From NCBI GenBank assembly GCA_029721435.1, contig CM056576.1, positions 65,987,876 to 66,051,875 of the forward strand: a stretch of 64,000 nucleotides of DNA. The letters run 5' to 3'. Position 1 is the stretch's first letter; every line of letters begins with the position of its first letter. This DNA is from Gymnothorax reevesii (taxonomy: Eukaryota; Chordata; Actinopteri; Anguilliformes; Muraenidae). Below, piece after piece: positions 1 to 10,860 of the stretch. The notes under the pieces were generated by a model. That model ran no database searches, was not told the DNA's origin, and saw nothing but the letters and a program-made list of their open reading frames with translations. The translations under genes and the position numbers were made by a program.

Positions 1-44
1 CAACTTAACCGATTTTTCCTTAACAGTAGTCTTTCTAAATTCAG

Positions 45-146
45 GAAGGACTTTCTCCCAATCATTTAAAAAAGGCCAAGTTGATGTTCTTCTACGCAAG
101 ATACCCCAGCTCTAACATGCTGAAAATGTTTTTCTCTGATGTGAAG
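45..146 (+). CDS. prox1: PROX1-type Prospero homeobox gene, exon encoding start of Homeo-Prospero domain (gene partial at 5' end)
   Basis: This internal exon reads as 34 codons in phase 0 at both ends. It begins with EGLSPNHLKKAKLMFF and ends with LKMFFSDVK, the first helix and lead-in of the atypical homeodomain of PROX proteins. PROX1 is a nuclear DNA-binding regulator of lymphatic, liver, lens and neural progenitor fate. The acceptor is TTCAG at 40-44; an earlier AG at 24-25 would bring in a stop codon. The donor is GTAAGC from 147. Compared with PROX1 as I remember it, LKMFFSDVK replaces LKTYFSDVK and YARYPSS replaces YTRYPSS, so a fish paralogue (prox1a, prox1b or prox3) is possible. PROX2 fits worse in the next two exons. 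The start codon and the large N-terminal exon lie before the window. Confidence 0.95.
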
Positions 147-662
147 GTAAGCCTGTCCAACCTCGACCAACACGTGACATGTCCTTACTGTGCTTGTGTT
201 CTGATTGGTCCAATGTAAGTTCATTTGCCAATTACCTGATTTTTATTATTTTTCATCAGTTAATCACCAGCAGGGAAGAATAATTTTGCGCTCTCTACAT
301 AACTACCAAAGATCATAATATTTCATGCTGACCGCTGTGCATGAATCTATACAAAGACAAATGTAAACAACTTGATGTTGAAAAATGTATCAATGCACAC
401 AAGGAATTACCATTTAATAAAATTTTTAAGGGTGAAATAATGTAAACATTGATGAAAGTAAACCCAGAGATATATAGGCTAACCCGTAAGTTGACAATTT
501 AGTGAAGGTTTTTCAAATCATTTATGTTTACTATGTCAAACTCTTGTTTTATTTTCTCAAACAGTTTTGTAGTGTTTTTTCCTCGTAGTGATGTCTGTTT
601 CACTGCTGTCGCTTCTGCTATTTTGAGAAGGTTGAGTTAAAGAAGGGCTAAAAGGAGGTGGA

Positions 663-700
663 GGGGTTTAGGGTGAGGGTTGGCGGGCATTTGGGGTGGG
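663..700 (+). other. G-quadruplex-type G-run
   Basis: Runs of three or more G at 663-666, 671-673, 677-679, 685-687, 693-696 and 698-700 are separated by loops of 1 to 5 bases. This meets the usual G3 N1-7 pattern for a four-tract quadruplex on the sense strand of intron 1. Formation in cells is inference. Confidence 0.6.
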
Positions 701-3700
701 AATGTGGCGCAAACCAAGTTCAAAACATCCAAAAAAAAAAAAACAAAAAACAAACTGAACAATAGGGTTGATTGTCTTTTATTTACAACTTAATTTGTTG
801 TTGATGCTGCTTACAGTGAGCATAAGGGAGCTGAAATAACGTGACGGACAGAATCAGGGCACATTATTCAAATGAGGAGATAAGGGTTTTCCCCCTCCCA
901 GCTGCCCCCTGGCCATCTCCATGGAGACCATGTCCCTGCAAAGGCGCTCCTGTTGCATGGGACCACCACGGCCATGGCCACGCAGCGCCGACTCGATCGT
1001 CGTACCTATGCTGACAGAGATGAGTGATAGAACAAATACTCGAAAAATAAAAGTCTGTAGCCCCCCTGTATACACTGAGCTTACTGAGGAAAGTTGGGAT
1101 TTTTCCTCATTTATCGGTGAACGATCATTGAGGCAAGGTCTTGAAATACACTTTCATTGGGAGAATATTCTATCACAAATCCGGAACAAGGTGCAAAAAA
1201 AGTTTACCCCTTGATTAAATCTGAAGAATCATGATCAATTTAGAGGTATTCAATAAACGCAGAAAGCTCTTCAACACTATTGTCATTACTGTATGGAAAC
1301 GATAAACCATAACTCTTGTTTTCTGAAGGCATGTGTCCATGAAGCTGCTAACTATCAACTTACTTTTTGCCTGTATCCATCTGTATATTTTGGACACATA
1401 TTCATGTAGTCTGAATAGGCCTCTGAGGGAGTCTTTTAGTTTGACATTACCATATTCTGAAACAAGGTCAAATTGCTGGGATTATTTTTACCAGGCCACC
1501 CTTGCATAAAAAATAATAGATGGCTTGTGATTGCTGGATTATCTGGTTTTCATGTGTGGGAATTAAGTGCAAATTGCTAACTAATTAGAATTGAATAGCT
1601 CATGAATAGGCATGGGAATGACTGCTTTAAGACGTATGTGTGTAACGCACCAGTAACTGGATCAGAAAAGATAATAAATAATTAGTGTGGGAAATAGGCT
1701 GATTTGGGCTGTGAATGGCTTCATTGAAACAGCCACTAATTGGTAACGTAAAATGGCCTGCCTTTTGACCTGACTCCCATGTTATAGGAGAATGATAAAA
1801 TGACAGACAGCCACCAAAGATTTATTGAACATAGATTTCTTGTTAATTTGTTTTACATTGAGTGGTCGATGGAAGAATTTGTGGACACTAGTTTACAAAT
1901 TAATTTATTACAGTGAAGTCTCTTTGAGTGAAATCAATGCTGCTTTGCTGATGGCTCCAATTTGTCTGATGACACTGATATGCTCTTCATCAAACGTTAA
2001 GTCTCTTCTCTAGGATAAGGCTCAGAACATTTGAATTTTGAGAACCTAGAGATGGTGGAATTGTTAGCGGGACTTGAAGGCTCCAAAAGGCTCAAGAGTT
2101 TATCTTTGTGTCTGAAATCAAGGGATTATTGTTGTTAAATTGTTATTTTATTTATATTATATGACCCTAGTTCCACTTACTGTGTCTGTCAGCAAACCTG
2201 ATGGAAAAAAGGACTAGCTCTCTGCCCATTCTGCCAGCATTTGTGTGGAGGGAGCACTCAATTCAGTCAGATGCTTTTTCTGCTGATGGCGAGAGTGCAG
2301 TAAGAGAGATGGTTTATGCCGAGTTGAGCCTAGTCTGAGTTACGACGACAAAGGCGAGTTTTCAGTTGCAGTTAGTGTGGACTCAGCTAGTAGTCAGAAG
2401 TAGATTGACGCTCGGCAGTCCCCTCATAATTGCAACAGGAAGCCAGAACAATCCACTGATTATTTTGGTTATGTAAAGTCATAGTTTAGTTTTTTTTTTC
2501 CCATCTGTTATTTTAGGAACCCAGTGGTCTAATATCTGTATCTATGTTTTTTGTTTTGTTTCGATTAATTTCTACTGACTGCCACTGTTCAGAAAATATC
2601 CACCAACAACTATGAACCATAATCCTTGTCACAAAAGCACAGGCCAGAATGTGCCAGTTGCTATTGGACAGGAAAAATAATTTGGGCGGTTTTTTGGACG
2701 ACAAACTCGTGGCCACTTTGCGTTTGAGGTTGATTATAGAGTGCGCTGAGAGTGGCAGTTGGTAAAATGGGGTGAAGTGGGACCTAGGAAGAGGCATTCT
2801 GTCATCCCGGTCATAGTGTTTATTTTAACACAGGAGGCCACTGCGGCTGTCATTGGTTTGGGTTTAAAGAGGAATGGGGAAGAGTAGGGTCTCATCACGC
2901 AATGGTATAGTGCAGCAGCTATATTTCATATATCTGCACCTTTCAAACCAAGCAGAAATTGCCTCCTTCTCCACCTTCCCCCGCAGTTTTGTATTTGATT
3001 GTTAGGCCTGGATTATGTTTTTTCATGAAAAGATTGGTCTTGCTATTGGACATTAAATGAAATTTTTTTTATTGTGATTATTACACACAGACACTGTGGA
3101 AAAAGCAAATATGTCATATAATGATTAAATCAAATTTTAGGAAAGTACACTTTTCATATTGTCATTTTTGCAGCGGCGGGGATGAATATCGCATGCCTAA
3201 TTTGATCTTTCCTGGCAACGCGCAAAGCGCATCTCAGTAAGTTGCTGCAAGAGCAGACTTTCTCTGGGCAGCAAGGGCGAGTGTGTGAAACGCTCCTCTG
3301 CAGCCTCTGAGTCAACTGCTGCCGAAACAGATTAAGGTGTCAAATTGATTTGTTTTTATGAATCTTTTGACCGTGCTCATTGAATATTTAGGAATTTTTC
3401 TTAGCAAATATTGAAGCGAAGATGGCCCATGGGAACCATCAGTCAAAGTCCATGGCTCTTGTGCTGGGATAACATGGGCTTTTTATTGTAGTGATTGGTT
3501 CCCTGGTAAGGACATTAGCCCAACACAGATGTCACTGATTAGGTGTTTCTGTATTTTATTTAATTCCAATTTACATGCATCTTTTATGCTTTGTTTTCCT
3601 TCCGTTAATGAGAAATATCTTTGAAGAAGCAAGGATAATTGGAAATAGGACATGTGCAGGTACAGTTGATTGGGATAATTTTTAAATCAGTATTCGATGA

Positions 3701-4133
3701 TCTAATTTTTTTCGTTCACCATACTCTGATAAATTTGCATTGGCATAAAGACAGATTTTTTTTTTTTTACTTGCTCTAAAAGTATATATTGTAATTATAA
3801 TTGGTCAATAATTAATTAGTTGTTGCATTCTGGCCCACCAAGAAGGGTATCAATTAAATTAAAAAAGCAATTCATTGCTTTCGTTTGAGTGGATGGTGTA
3901 TTAATGAATTTGACTTGATCTTTTAATCATAGATGATCTAGTCTATACTATCCAGTGAAATGACAAAATGTCAATGTTGCATTTCAGGGTCGTTTGTATG
4001 AAGTAATTTTCTCAGTAACACAATTCTGGGACATGGCAGCACATCTGTCAGGAAGAGTGTGCCGATGTTTCTGGAACCGTTGTCTTCTCCGTTTAGTTTG
4101 TGGATGTTACACATATTGCTGCAAAATTGTGTT

Positions 4134-4240
4134 TGTGTGTGTGTGTGTGTGCCTGCTTTCATCTACGTCTGTACCTCTGTGTTTGTGTGTGTGTTTGTGT
4201 GCGTGTGGAGGTCGTGCTTGTGTGCATGTGGGGGATGTTT
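4134..4240. repeat. GT microsatellite and GT-rich flank
   Basis: An uninterrupted TG tract runs at 4134-4151, followed by imperfect GTTTGTGTG-like sequence to about 4240. Frames through it on both strands are translated repeat, not genes. Confidence 0.85.
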
Positions 4241-5268
4241 GTTTGACAAGCAGATGACATGATCCTTACTTGCTGAGTTGTCACGTTCCAGCAACATTGC
4301 TCTTTTGTCCACCACATCTCTAGCATTTCTATTCCACAACAATACCCTTTAAATCTGTCTTTATACCCTCCTGCCAAACAATGTCATGCGCACTTACTTT
4401 TTTTGTAGTCTCCATTATGTCATCCATGGGCAATTCCAGAAAAAAAAACTGCACACACCCCTCCCCCCTCCCCCCCTCCCCTTCTCCTGGGCTTGTTCAT
4501 ATGTGGCAATGTCTTATAACAATGCGGGGGCCTAATCTCCATGTCAAAGCAATTTTCACTCCCTAGTGAACAGGCCCCTATCATTTTGTAATGTTTTGTT
4601 TCTTATTCTTAAAGAATTAAAAGGAACAGTAAGCCATCATGGGGGCCTGGATTCCTTATCTCAGTGTCTGGAAATTTGGACAGTTTATTTTGCTGCCAGG
4701 ATAAAGGGACTCAGAGTTCTGCAGATCCTAATAGGTTTAAGTCCTATTGAAATCGGCAACCAGGAGATCAGATAGCTGGATTTCTTTGGTCATTCCTTTT
4801 CTTTTATATAAATGGTCTTTCCTCCCGCAAGGCTATAAGCTGATAGAGAGGGCCTGCAGAGGGAATGTATAATTCCCAGATAGGTTAAGTACATGTTTGA
4901 ACTCTCCTAGGCAGGAGTCTGGCTGATGATGACTTAATTTTCTGGTCAATTATGTGTACGAAGCCATGCAACGTGCAATGCGTCATCAATTACAGAGGGA
5001 GGCTGGCCTTTTTGATCAGGAATACAAGCAGGTCTAGCTTTTGTTTCCTTGATACTTAGGCATCCCGCCACAAATTTACATTTGCGTAATTATGCAGAAT
5101 TTGTTAACAGGCAAACAACTCAATACCATAATTACCCCCACATATTCCTCCCCTTCCATAGAACCTCGTCTGACTTTTGGTTAACGGTAGAGCTGCTGGT
5201 CGTTCTTATCATAATGATAAACAAATGCAAGATTTTTTTTTTTTACGAACTTGACAGTATTTGTTTTT

Positions 5269-5294
5269 GTGTGTGTGTGTGTGTGTGTGCACGC
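5269..5294. repeat. GT microsatellite
   Basis: About ten GT units ending in GCACGCGC, followed by unique sequence. Confidence 0.85.
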
Positions 5295-5670
5295 GCTGGC
5301 ATTTACCTGTGAATGAGTGAATGTGTGGTTTGGGGGTATGATTGCGATGAAGTCCCGTAATAATGAAAGGCAGGAGGTTGCATATCTGAGCCTTGATCAA
5401 AAATCCTTTGGGATTTATTGGTCCCTAGATATTTGCTACTCAGCTGTCCTCCCGAATGAAGCCAAACCTCTCCAATCCTACAGCCTGCCACCCCCCCTCA
5501 CCCCCCCAACAGCATTTCTTTCCCTGATAAATGCACACTGTGAGAAGCACATGGAGCAAGTGTGACCAGGTCAGAGAGGACACGCTGTACTGAACTTTAG
5601 TGGTCACATTACTTTGGCACATTGAATTCAATCATTTATATATTAAGAAATGTTTGTTTTGGAGTAATTA

Positions 5671-5758
5671 CAGTGCTGAGAAAAAGTATTTGTCCCCTTC
5701 CCAGTTTTTTTTTTTTTTTTGCTTCTTTGTCACATTTATTTATTTGAGATCATCCAAC
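5671..5758 (+). mobile_element. Tc1-like family B, left terminal fragment
   Basis: The stretch starts right after TA with CAGTGCTGAGAAAAAGTATT, which resembles the ends of the family B copy at 34170-35738 and the common fish Tc1-like end CAGTGCTGTGAAAAAGTATT. It is cut off after about 88 bases where a family A element begins, so family A appears to have inserted into it. The right half was not found. Confidence 0.75.
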
Positions 5759-6046
5759 TACAGCGCCAATTCCGAAAAAGTTGGGACGAAGTGTAAATTG
5801 TGAATAAAATCAAAATGCAATGACATTCAGATCACATGAGCCAATATGTTAGTTACAATAGAACATGGATAACATCTCAAATGTTGAAACTAAGAAATTT
5901 TACATTTTTAACCACAAAATGAGCTTATTTCAAATTTTCTGGCTGCAACAGGTCTCAAAAAAGGTGGGACACAGGCAAAAAAAGGGCTGAAAAAGCAATT
6001 AATTCAAACGAGAATCAGCTGGAAGAACATTTAGCAAGTAATTAAG

Positions 6047-7098
6047 TTAAAGCAACACTAAGTAACTTTTCAACCTTCATAAAATATTTTCATAACTTTT
6101 GTGATGATACATCGACTTACAACTAGTTGAATGACCCCTCTGTCATGACCTGAGGGGGTCTGTATCGCTTTCACTGGCACTAAGCAACTTTGAGAACGGT
6201 GGCAGGAACCCTGCCACACAAAAAAACTACAAATGTGCTGACTGCTTTACGGCATACGTCACTTTCCTCTTTCCCCATTCGTTACAAAGACGGAAGTCGA
6301 TGCGAACACCTATGCACAATTACTGCTATCATGGCAGAAGCTGCAAAACAACCAAAGAAGCGAAAAGTTTTGTCTGAGGAGACAAAAAAAAAGAAAAGGG
6401 GAGGCTACCTGGATAAAAGGACAGTCAAGGATCAACATTGGCCCGGCTTTCACTCGCTGGCGTGAGCCCAAAGACGAGGAGGGATTTCCGACTGATGCTG
6501 CCTTGGCTCTGTTCCTGCTGGACTAGTAAGTAGCTTTCTATGCGCAAATCAAAATGATAATGCTAATGTTAGCTATCAGAAATTTGCATGGTAGCAATAA
6601 ATAGCCACTAGCTTGATAGTTCGCTGTTCCACACTGACACGACCAGCCACGCAACAAACTCAAAAGTGCTTTATTAAAAAAAAAACCAATGCGATGACTG
6701 CTAACCGCAAATATAAAGTTTGAGTTGTAGGTTCCTATTGTGGAAAGATCCGTCATACTAAATCACTGAGGTATTATCGTGTCAGTATGTACGTGACAGT
6801 AGTTTCTGGTGATTGTTATGTAATAGTTTCAGAGAAAAATGGGATTCTTGTCGTGTTTTTCTTGAGTTGACTACAGTGATTGCAAAAGAAGTCAAACTGC
6901 ATTGCTTGCTCTAAATAATCAGTAAAACAAAACCTGTGTGTAATGTACATTGAGTTATGAGTTTTCATAGTCCTGCTAATCAATAGCACCTTGCGCTGAG
7001 TGTAGCTGGTCCTCATGGGAAATGAGGTCCTCCTTCAGGTCCACCGGCACTGCCAAAATCAACCAAAACTGAAAGTTCTTAAGTACTGCTTTAACTGG
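6047..7098 (+). mobile_element. TTAA-flanked element with imperfect terminal inverted repeats (Kolobok-, piggyBac- or Harbinger-like)
   Basis: The insert opens with TTAAAGCAACACTAAGTAAC and closes with the inverted form of TTAAAGCAGTACTTAAGAAC, so the ends are about 24-base imperfect inverted repeats. TTAA is present at both junctions and the Tc1 sequence resumes cleanly, reading AATTAAG then CTGGCATCAGG. TTAA targets are known for piggyBac and Kolobok; Harbinger elements use three-base TTA or TAA, which also fits, so the superfamily is open. No transposase is recognisable in this 1-kb body. It carries an exon-like basic peptide frame described separately. Confidence 0.7.
6331..6526 (+). pseudogene. 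Exon-like frame with basic N-terminus and RINIGPAFTRWRE motif inside the TTAA element
   Basis: From ATG at 6331 the frame reads MAEAAKQPKKRKVLSEETKK and turns lysine-rich, resembling a nuclear localisation signal. A frame change near 6418-6430 is then needed to reach INIGPAFTRWREPKDEEGF followed by TDAALALFLLD. The tract ends at a consensus GTAAGT donor at 6526-6531, as if it were the first coding exon of a spliced gene. A sister copy lies at 8965-9103 on the reverse strand in another element. I recall this motif pair as recurrent in fish predicted proteins but cannot assign a function. It is broken here by the frameshift. Confidence 0.55.
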
Positions 7099-7213
7099 CA
7101 TCAGGTGTGTAACATGATTGGCTATAAAAGGGACATCTTAGAGAGGCTGAGTCTCTCAGAAATAAAGATGGCCATAGGCTCTCCAACCTGTGAAGGCTTG
7201 CATTAAAAAAAAC

Positions 7214-8107
7214 TGTGGAATACTTTAAAAACAATGTTCCTCAATGTCAAATTGCAAAGACTTTGAAGGTCTCATCATTGACAGTGCATAACATCACCAA
7301 AAGATTCAGAGAAACTGGAAAAATCTCTGTGCATAAGGGACAAGGCTGAAGACCTTTACTGGATGCCCCTGTTTCACGGGCCCTCAGACACCACTGCATC
7401 ACTCACCAACATGATTCTGTCCCTGACAATACTTAAAGGGCTAAGGAATACTTCCAAGAAACCACTGTCTGTTAACACAGTCCGCCATGCCATCCACAGA
7501 TGCCACATAAATCTCTATCATGCAAAAAGGAAGCCATTGTTGAGCATGATCCAGAAGCGCCGCCATGTTCTGTGGGCAAAGGCTCATGTAAAAGGGACTG
7601 TAGCAAAGTCGCAAAGTGTCCTGTGGTCAGTTGAGTCCAAATTTGACATTCATGTTGGAAATCATGGGCGTCGTGTCCTCTGTGCTAAAGAGATGAAAGA
7701 CCACCACTCCTGTTATCAGCATTCAGTTCAAAAGCCAGTATCTCTGGTGGCATGGGAATGCATTACTGAATATGGTGTGGGACACTTGCATGTTTTGAAA
7801 AGCACAATGAATGCTGAAAGGTATATAAAGGATTTAGAGCAACATATGCTCCCCTCCAGATGACATCAATTCCAGAGAAGGCCCTGTGTATTTCAGCAGG
7901 ACAATGAAAAACCACATACTACAGCTATTACAGCAGCATGGCTTCGTAGTAGAAGAGTCCGTGTGCTGAACTGGCCTGCCTACAGACCTGATCTTTCACC
8001 GATTGAGAACATTTGGCGCCTGTATTAAACAAGAATGGGATCAAATTTCAATGGGTAACCTCAAGAAACTTCTCTCCTCAATGCCCAGACGCATCCACTT
8101 GGTGTAG
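7214..8107 (+). pseudogene. Tc1-like family A transposase, copy 1 (broken)
   Basis: Tc1/mariner transposases are DD34E enzymes that cut and rejoin DNA at TA sites. Reading forward with frame changes, the N-terminal helix-turn-helix remnant (CQIAKTLKVSSLTVHNITK-like) lies near 7245-7305. The longest open piece, 7363-7863, contains [17 protein letters not shown], then LWSVESKF where the first catalytic aspartate has become valine. Past a stop near 7861 come FQQDNEKPHT (second aspartate kept) and SPIENIW (glutamate kept). A further frame change near 8025 breaks the C-terminus. The missing first aspartate alone would make it inactive. Confidence 0.85.
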
Positions 8108-8339
8108 CATCCCCTCTTCTCTTTAACACTATGGGAAACAGGCCCCTGTCCCAACTTTTTTGACACCTGTAGCAGTCATCAAATTTGAAATGAGGTCATT
8201 TCGCAGATAAAATTGTAAAATTTCTCAGTTTCAGCATTTGCTATGTTATCTCTGTTCTACTGTGAATAAAATACTGGTTGGTGTGATGTGGAAAACATAA
8301 ATGAAATTAAACAAAGGACTGATTTTGAAAGTTAATTTA

Positions 8340-8507
8340 CTCTGTCACAAACTTAAGTGAAGATTCACAGAATAAGCCCTTAGGAACTTTAATGAAGATA
8401 CTTTGTCACAATCGGCTCAAACAAAAGCTTAAGAATAAAATGACGTTTGAGAGAATGGAGGCTTTGGGGCGATCCGTTCTAGTATCCACACTCAGGAAAA
8501 AGGGATA
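8340..8507 (-). mobile_element. Fragment shared with the outer end of the Ty3/gypsy relic (probable 3' LTR remnant)
   Basis: TGTCACAAACTT followed by CACAGAATAAGCCC and CTTTAATGAA recurs in the same order and orientation near 11932-11990, at the opposite end of the reverse-strand gypsy relic. A direct repeat bracketing gag-pol is what a pair of LTRs would leave. Only about 60 bases are convincing and the remainder has diverged. Confidence 0.4.
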
Positions 8508-9195
8508 TTAAAGAGGAACTAAATTGGTTGGAAATCGCTTGCTTCTTCGTTGGTTTGGTGCTTTTTTCCCTCTCTGCTGCTCCCCCTATAGTTCCGGTGT
8601 GCAAATTTCACACATCTGTCGTAAAAATGTCACCACAACCACCTCCTCCACCCCCCGTCCATGTGTATTTGTTAACAGTGAAGCCGGCGAAAAGGCAGTC
8701 CTGAAGTGATGTCTACCGAGGTTTGTAACCATATATATATTAAAAATTTTACGTTATCTGTCATAAATAAAACAATTACCGGAAAAAGTAACTAAGGATA
8801 ACTGCGGCTTTTTTGTTTATGTTTTCTGAGTTTTTTTTTTTTCCTCTGCACCGATATTTATCAGACATAATGTTTTCGTGACACGCTCTTCTAACGAATC
8901 TTGCACTACACAATGTAAAAAGCGAACTGCACAAAACTTATAACTTTGTCAGCCGAATGCCTCTTTCTCCTTATGCTCTCTCCATTCTGAAAAATCTCGA
9001 CCAAGATTGACTCAAGTCTGACTTCTCACTTGGTCAGACGCCTGTTTTCTCTTCCTCGCCTCCTCTGACAATGGCCACCTCTTCTTTTTTGCTGGCTTTG
9101 CCATCGTAACACCAGTGAACAGAAGCTGTCTTCCTTTTATTACTAGCCACTTGGTAACCCTGGGTAGGATGACATGGGCAGTAACTTAGCCTCTG
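8508..9195 (-). mobile_element. Second TTAA-type element carrying the basic-peptide exon
   Basis: The left end reads TTAAAGAGGAACTAAATTGG, similar in layout to the TTAAAGCAACACTAAG end of the element at 6047. The possible right end, GCAGTAACTTAG near 9179-9190, resembles the reverse of the same end but is decayed, so that border is approximate. Inside, on the reverse strand, is the same kind of MAxPxKKKR exon frame. It interrupts the tail of the reverse-strand gypsy relic. The two elements probably belong to one family or closely related families. Confidence 0.45.
8965..9103 (-). pseudogene. Sister copy of the basic-peptide exon frame
   Basis: Reading the reverse strand from ATG at 9103 gives MAKPAKKKRWPLSEEARKRK, then after an in-frame stop VNLGRDFSEWREHKEKEAFG. 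The order matches the frame at 6331-6526: basic lysine-rich start, LSEE, (I/V)N(I/L)G, F-x-x-W-R-E, then a charged GF-like segment. The stop between the two halves and another after the GF-like segment make it non-functional. Function is unknown to me. Confidence 0.55.
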
Positions 9196-9332
9196 AGAGG
9201 CCGTGGTGTGTTTGCACAGAAGGGCTAGGGCTTTCTTAAATCCACCTTGGTTCTACAGACCATGAACTGAGCCAAAAGGACCCACACCTCTCTCTTTGGC
9301 TTGGAAAAAGAGGACTTGTTTACTAGACTTTG

Positions 9333-9659
9333 CTAGGTTTCACCGGCAGCAACATATTCTTGTACACCCTGCCAGATAGTAGGCCACCAGAGGCATCGGC
9401 TGATCATGGGCAGAGTACGGGTTGTTCCTGGATGGCGAGCCGAAGGGAAGGTATGGGCCCAGGTACTGACTCTTGCCCTGACTCTTTCTGGAATGAAAAG
9501 CTGGTTAGGGGGCATCCCCGAGGAGAGAGACGGGAGGTGCACAACCTCCTGTGTGGTGGTGGCTAGAAGACCACCAACAGGCACCATAGTTCCTGGCTCC
9601 TCATCAGGATAGATGAATTGAAGGATCCCTGGGATCAGGGAGAGCCAGGATAGGAGCAT
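9333..9659 (-). pseudogene. Gypsy integrase N-terminal region (relic)
   Basis: The frame contains NQLFIPERVRARV followed by WAHTFPSARHPGTTRTL and WWPTIWQGVQEYVAA. These correspond to the HHCC zinc-binding N-terminus of gypsy integrases, with the paired histidines visible in WAH and ARH and the WWP block before the cysteine pair. Integrase joins retroelement cDNA to host DNA. The cysteine pair is not in the open frame, which stops at TAG after GET. The DDE core is absent, replaced by the element at 8508-9195. Confidence 0.75.
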
Positions 9660-9699
9660 TGGTGAACTTGTCCTTCAGCTGGTGGAAGTTAGGGGCAGC

Positions 9700-10640
9700 A
9701 TGAATAGTCTACCGGAAGGACAGGGTAGTAAGAGAAGCAGCGACCACACAGTAATTTGGGATGAAGCTCCAATAAAAATTGGCAAAGCTGAATAATCTCT
9801 GAAGTTGATTGTGGTCAGCAAGTTCTGGCTAATCTGGTACGATCTGTATTTTTTGTCAGTATCTTGATTTCATGCCCAGACACTGCAAAGCCAAGAAATT
9901 CGGCTGATGTCTGAGATGCTGAATTACATGAACACTCAGAGTATGCTCCTCGTTAATGTGAGAGAACACAAGGATGTCTTTGAGGAAGACATAGACAGAG
10001 TGTGAGATCATGTCCGGAGGTCATCATTGATCATGGGCAGTAATCGAGCTGAATGGCATTACTAAGCACACATTGTGGCTGGAAGGAGTGTTGAAAGATG
10101 TCTTTCACCTCATCTTTCCTAACGCGGACCATGTGTTAGGCATTTCAAAGATCCAACTTAGTGAAGTAATGTCCTTTCTGACGATCTGAGAAGGCCGAAT
10201 CCATTTGCGGCATGGGTGAGCAGTTTTTAATAGTGATTGAGTTCACACCCCTGTAGTGATCCTTCACCAGAGAGACCTCTTTTTACAGGAAGAAGAATCC
10301 AGTGCAGGCAGAAAATGATGATGGTCGGATGATATCGGAGGCCAGAAAATTGGAGACATATTCTTTCAAAACTATAGATTCAAGGGCAGACAGGAATAGA
10401 CAGCAGTCCCATAGACAGAGACATTCCTGGAAGGAGATTAATGCCACAGTCGTAAATGTGTGGCCAAAGTGAATAGGCTCAGGAATTCCAGATGGCCTGA
10501 TAAAGGTTGTGGCATATGGTGAGAACGTCTTTCAGGTCAAGCAGTTCCTCTGTGTGGCCAAGGGGAAGAGATCCAACTAACAGAGGGCAGAATGCAGGGA
10601 GGTCTTAGAAAAGGACGGGCTCCTTTTGACAATGGTTCCT
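9700..10640 (-). pseudogene. Gypsy reverse transcriptase and RNase H region (relic)
   Basis: On the reverse strand, DHYRGVNSITIKNCSPMPQM near 10200-10260 matches the gypsy block usually written DYRGLNxITxKNxYPLP. It is followed by HYFTKLDL near 10160-10180. Further on, VFLKDILVFSH near 9965-9995 is the position of the catalytic YLDDILVFS box, with the first aspartate replaced by lysine. QRLFSFANFYWSFIPNY near 9770-9820 matches the QxFLGFANFYRRFI block. Stops interrupt it repeatedly. Polymerase activity is not possible from this copy. Confidence 0.8.
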
Positions 10641-10860
10641 CAATCCAGTTAATGTGAAGACTGTAATGCTCTACTCAGGGTCTACCTTAGACCACATAAG
10701 TGTGATGAAATTGCAAGAGATAGAAGACCATAATCTCCTGATGGTTACAGTTAGCCAGCATCTGGACTGGGCAGATAACTTCAATGATGTCGGGAAGTAC
10801 CATCCCTGTTTAAGCTTGAGAGTGAATGGGCCTGGACAGATGAACTAAGGAAATCTATTG

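Larger units (their letters stand above)
147..5670. other. Intron 1, first block, no gene seen
   Basis: About 5.5 kb of AT-rich intron between the first exon and the first transposon. Open frames here are short, lack family signatures, and several are only translations of GT tracts. It contains a G-rich run at 663-700, GT-rich stretches near 4134-4240 and 5269-5289, and poly-T tracts. No diagnostic transposon motif was recognised. Unique-looking parts could hold regulatory sequence, but nothing in the bases alone proves it. Confidence 0.6.
5761..8291 (+). mobile_element. Tc1-like family A, copy 1 (right end lost, internally interrupted)
   Basis: The left terminal repeat begins after a TA with CAGCGCCAATTCCGAAAAAG and continues for about 140 bases, closely matching both ends of copy 2 at 14167-15671. 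The transposase relic reads forward from about 7214 to 8107. A foreign element sits at about 6047-7098. On the right, homology to copy 2 runs through the inner part of the right repeat and stops near 8291, so the outer end is missing. Transposition by cut and paste into TA is known for this family; this copy must be immobile. Confidence 0.85.

Noticed and set aside
921..1214. 97-codon open frame near the start of intron 1
   Set aside because: No recognisable domain, an overlapping reverse frame of similar length, and position deep in a PROX1 intron. Treated as chance.
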